A DNA stretch of 14,238 nt, taken from Candidatus Tayloriibacteriota bacterium. GTDB taxonomy: Bacteria > Patescibacteriota > Minisyncoccia > Phycocordibacterales > PALSA-1337. Each line of letters begins with the position of its first letter. Positions within the stretch are counted from its first letter, which is position 1. This document shows positions 12,941-14,238 of this stretch, piece by piece. Made by a program: the position numbers and the translations under genes. The DNA lies in NCBI GenBank assembly GCA_026395095.1, contig JAPLZI010000053.1:1-14238 (forward strand), written 5' to 3'. The notes under the pieces were generated by a model. The model made no database searches, was not told where the DNA came from, and worked only from the letters and a program-made list of their open reading frames with translations.

Positions 12941-13792
12941 ATGAAAAAAAGAATGATAGTCGGCTTTATCGGGCAGGGGTATGTTGGTAAGGCGTATGCG
13001 GACAACTTTGAAGACAGAGGTTTTGATGTTGTTCGCTATTCATTGGAATCGGAATATTATGGCAACAAAGAAGCGCTAAAAAAGTGTGGCTTAGTTTTTA
13101 TCGCTGTTCCCACACCTACTACGGCGATAAAATCAGATTGGTCCATAGTCAAGAATTCACTCGGGTTGTTATCTCCAAATACTATTGTTGTCATTAAGTC
13201 TACGATTCTCCCAGGGACTACCCAATCTTTGCAATCAAAACATAAAGATCTGGTTATGTTGCATTCACCGGAGTTTTTAACATCACAAACTGCTAGAGCT
13301 GATGTGGACATGCCGCAGAGGAATATTATCGGTTTGCCGGTTGATACTGACAAACACCGCAAAAGTGCAAAGCATGTTTTGGACATTTTGCCCAAGGCGC
13401 CTTTTAAATTGATTTGCACAAGCTTGGAATCGGAGTTCATCAAATATGCTAGCAATACTTTCTATTATGCAAAGGTGGTTTACATGAATGCGCTTTATGA
13501 TTTGGCTATTAAACTCGGAGTGGATTGGTCGGATGTCAAACTAGCTCTCGCTGCTGACCCATGGATAGGCCCGATGCATATTGAACCCATTCACAAAACA
13601 GGAAGAGGAGCTGGCGGCCACTGCCTCATAAAGGACTACGCGGCCTTCAAAAGTTTTTTCGAAAAGAACATGTCCGAAGCTACTGGGCATGTCGAGCTTT
13701 TGGCTGCTATCGAGAAAATGAACCTCCATTTTCTTACTTCGACAAATAAGGACCTAGAGATCCTAAAAAAAGTCTATGGACGGGATTTTTAG
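12941..13792 (+). CDS. short UDP-glucose/GDP-mannose dehydrogenase-like protein
   Basis: 283 residues. The N-terminal NAD domain has IGFIGQGYVG-type glycines (8-16) and FIAVPTPT (53-60). STILPGTT (87-94) and HSPEFL (108-113) mark the active site, with Glu111. The central dimerisation domain has EFIKYASNTFYYAKVVYMN (165-183) with Lys168 and Asn172, and the catalytic Cys228, Lys231 and Asp232 are in GGHCLIKD (225-232). Family enzymes oxidise a sugar C6 to the acid in two NAD-dependent steps. Normal members have about 400-450 residues; this one stops after the central domain and lacks the C-terminal UDP-binding domain. It could be a short active variant, one that uses a partner, or a non-catalytic form. 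It follows the second glycosyltransferase by three bases. Confidence 0.85.
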   Translation: MKKRMIVGFIGQGYVGKAYADNFEDRGFDVVRYSLESEYYGNKEALKKCGLVFIAVPTPTTAIKSDWSIVKNSLGLLSPNTIVVIKSTILPGTTQSLQSKHKDLVMLHSPEFLTSQTARADVDMPQRNIIGLPVDTDKHRKSAKHVLDILPKAPFKLICTSLESEFIKYASNTFYYAKVVYMNALYDLAIKLGVDWSDVKLALAADPWIGPMHIEPIHKTGRGAGGHCLIKDYAAFKSFFEKNMSEATGHVELLAAIEKMNLHFLTSTNKDLEILKKVYGRDF

Positions 13793-13800
13793 GCGTTTTT
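13762..13800 (+). terminator. possible AT-rich terminator overlapping the dehydrogenase-like gene end
   Basis: CCTAAAAA (13762-13769) pairs perfectly with TTTTTAGG (13786-13793) around a 16-base loop, and TTTTT (13796-13800) follows. The downstream arm contains the stop codon (13790-13792). The stem is AT-rich with two G-C pairs, so it may be weak. Confidence 0.45.
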
Positions 13801-13857
13801 AGTTATAATCGCTCCGCTCATATATCGCAAACATTCGCTTTTGGCCTCGCTTGGCGT

Positions 13858-13863
13858 TATAGT
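13858..13863 (+). promoter_or_regulatory. -10 box of the third glycosyltransferase gene, predicted leaderless
   Basis: TATAGT (13858-13863) ends seven bases before the ATG at 13871. The -35 is poor (TTCGCT at 13834-13839 with an 18-bp spacer). A perfect TATAAT at 13804-13809, also without a good -35, could instead give a leader of about 55 nt. Confidence 0.4.
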
Positions 13864-13870
13864 AATGGGC

Positions 13871-14238
13871 ATGAAAATTCTTGTTGCGACGAGCTCATAT
13901 CCGCCTGAAATAGGCGGTCCTTCAACATATTCGTATTTATTAGCGGAGAGGCTGCCAAGAATGGGTATCGATGTTGATATATTGAGTTTCGGAAAAGTCC
14001 GGCATATGCCGAAGGTTATAAGGCATGTTGCTTACGCACTCATGCTTCTCTGGCACGCTAGGAAAGCTGATGTAGTCTTTGCCCAAGACGCGGTTTCGGT
14101 TGGGTTGCCGACCATATTGTCATCATTTATTTTAGGTAAGCAGTTTATGGTTCGTGTTCCAGGGGATTATGCCTGGGAACAGTCGAAACATTTTGGGGCA
14201 AATGATTCGATGGAGGATTTTCAGAAAAAGAGATACGG
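13871..14238 (+). CDS. GT4-family glycosyltransferase, N-terminal part (truncated by window edge)
   Basis: The first 122 codons are present; the rest lies beyond the right edge. The start MKILVATSSYPPEIGGPSTY is the N-terminal strand and glycine loop of GT4 enzymes, followed by ADVVFAQDAVSVGLP and MVRVPGDYAWEQSKHFG, where the acceptor-side domain continues. The EX7E donor motif is not reached. An in-frame ATG six bases upstream (13865) is possible, but 13871 has the -10 distance of a leaderless start and begins directly with the first strand. It is separated from the dehydrogenase-like gene by 78 bases holding a possible terminator and a promoter, so it may be its own transcription unit within the glycan cluster. 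Confidence 0.9.
   Translation, partial: MKILVATSSYPPEIGGPSTYSYLLAERLPRMGIDVDILSFGKVRHMPKVIRHVAYALMLLWHARKADVVFAQDAVSVGLPTILSSFILGKQFMVRVPGDYAWEQSKHFGANDSMEDFQKKRY

Noticed and set aside
1..14238. UGA recoded as glycine, as in Gracilibacteria/Absconditabacteria
   Set aside because: TGA ends several genes exactly where families end or operon overlaps begin (947-949, 6300-6302, 11895-11897).
1..14238. CRISPR array, insertion sequence, integrase or tRNA-type attachment site
   Set aside because: No spaced direct repeats, transposase-like protein, terminal inverted repeats or tRNA were seen by reading both strands.

Overview
The window looks like part of a genome from a host-dependent, reduced bacterium of the Candidatus Patescibacteria (CPR) type, probably Parcubacteria-like. 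This is inferred from gene content: an Mpl/MurC-like Mur ligase, mraY, a short rsmI, a DUF4015 glycoside hydrolase-like protein, a membrane-free VirD4/TraG-like DNA-pump ATPase and a run of GT4 glycosyltransferases. Spacing is tight, genes often overlap by 1-11 bases, and Shine-Dalgarno sites are mostly absent. TGA is used as an ordinary stop, so the UGA=Gly lineages (Gracilibacteria/Absconditabacteria) are unlikely. No rRNA, tRNA, IS element or CRISPR array is visible.

Bases 1-5346 hold a minus-strand cell-envelope cluster. In transcription order it is an ATP-grasp ligase, a cytoplasmic NlpC/P60-like cysteine peptidase candidate, mraY and an ATE/Bpt-like GNAT transferase. A Mur ligase then runs off the left edge. 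Between the transferase and the Mur ligase lies a plus-strand toxin-antitoxin pair: an XRE-Panacea antitoxin overlapping a RelE/HigB-like toxin. Its promoter and start codon sit inside a near-perfect 35-bp palindrome centred on the ATG. The ATP-grasp + peptidase + aminoacyl-transferase-like set beside two lipid II pathway genes suggests a peptide-modification branch of wall synthesis.

Bases 5347-8239 run on the plus strand: rsmI, a two-helix membrane protein overlapping a membrane-anchored DUF4015 protein, a 150-base spacer with three possible RNA hairpins, and a small compositionally odd orphan gene with a strong terminator. rsmI and the ATP-grasp gene diverge from overlapping promoters.

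Bases 8240-14238 hold the DNA-pump ATPase, a DinJ/YafQ-type toxin-antitoxin pair, and a glycan cluster: two GT4 glycosyltransferases, a short UDP-sugar dehydrogenase-like protein and the start of a third glycosyltransferase.

A recurring pattern is a -10 hexamer ending only 6-7 bases before the ATG at five starts (248, minus 5291, 5347, 10156 and 13871), which predicts leaderless mRNAs. Two more genes (6081 and 8240) have extended -10 elements and leaders of about 12-14 nt without an SD. Genes inside operons appear to rely on stop-start coupling.
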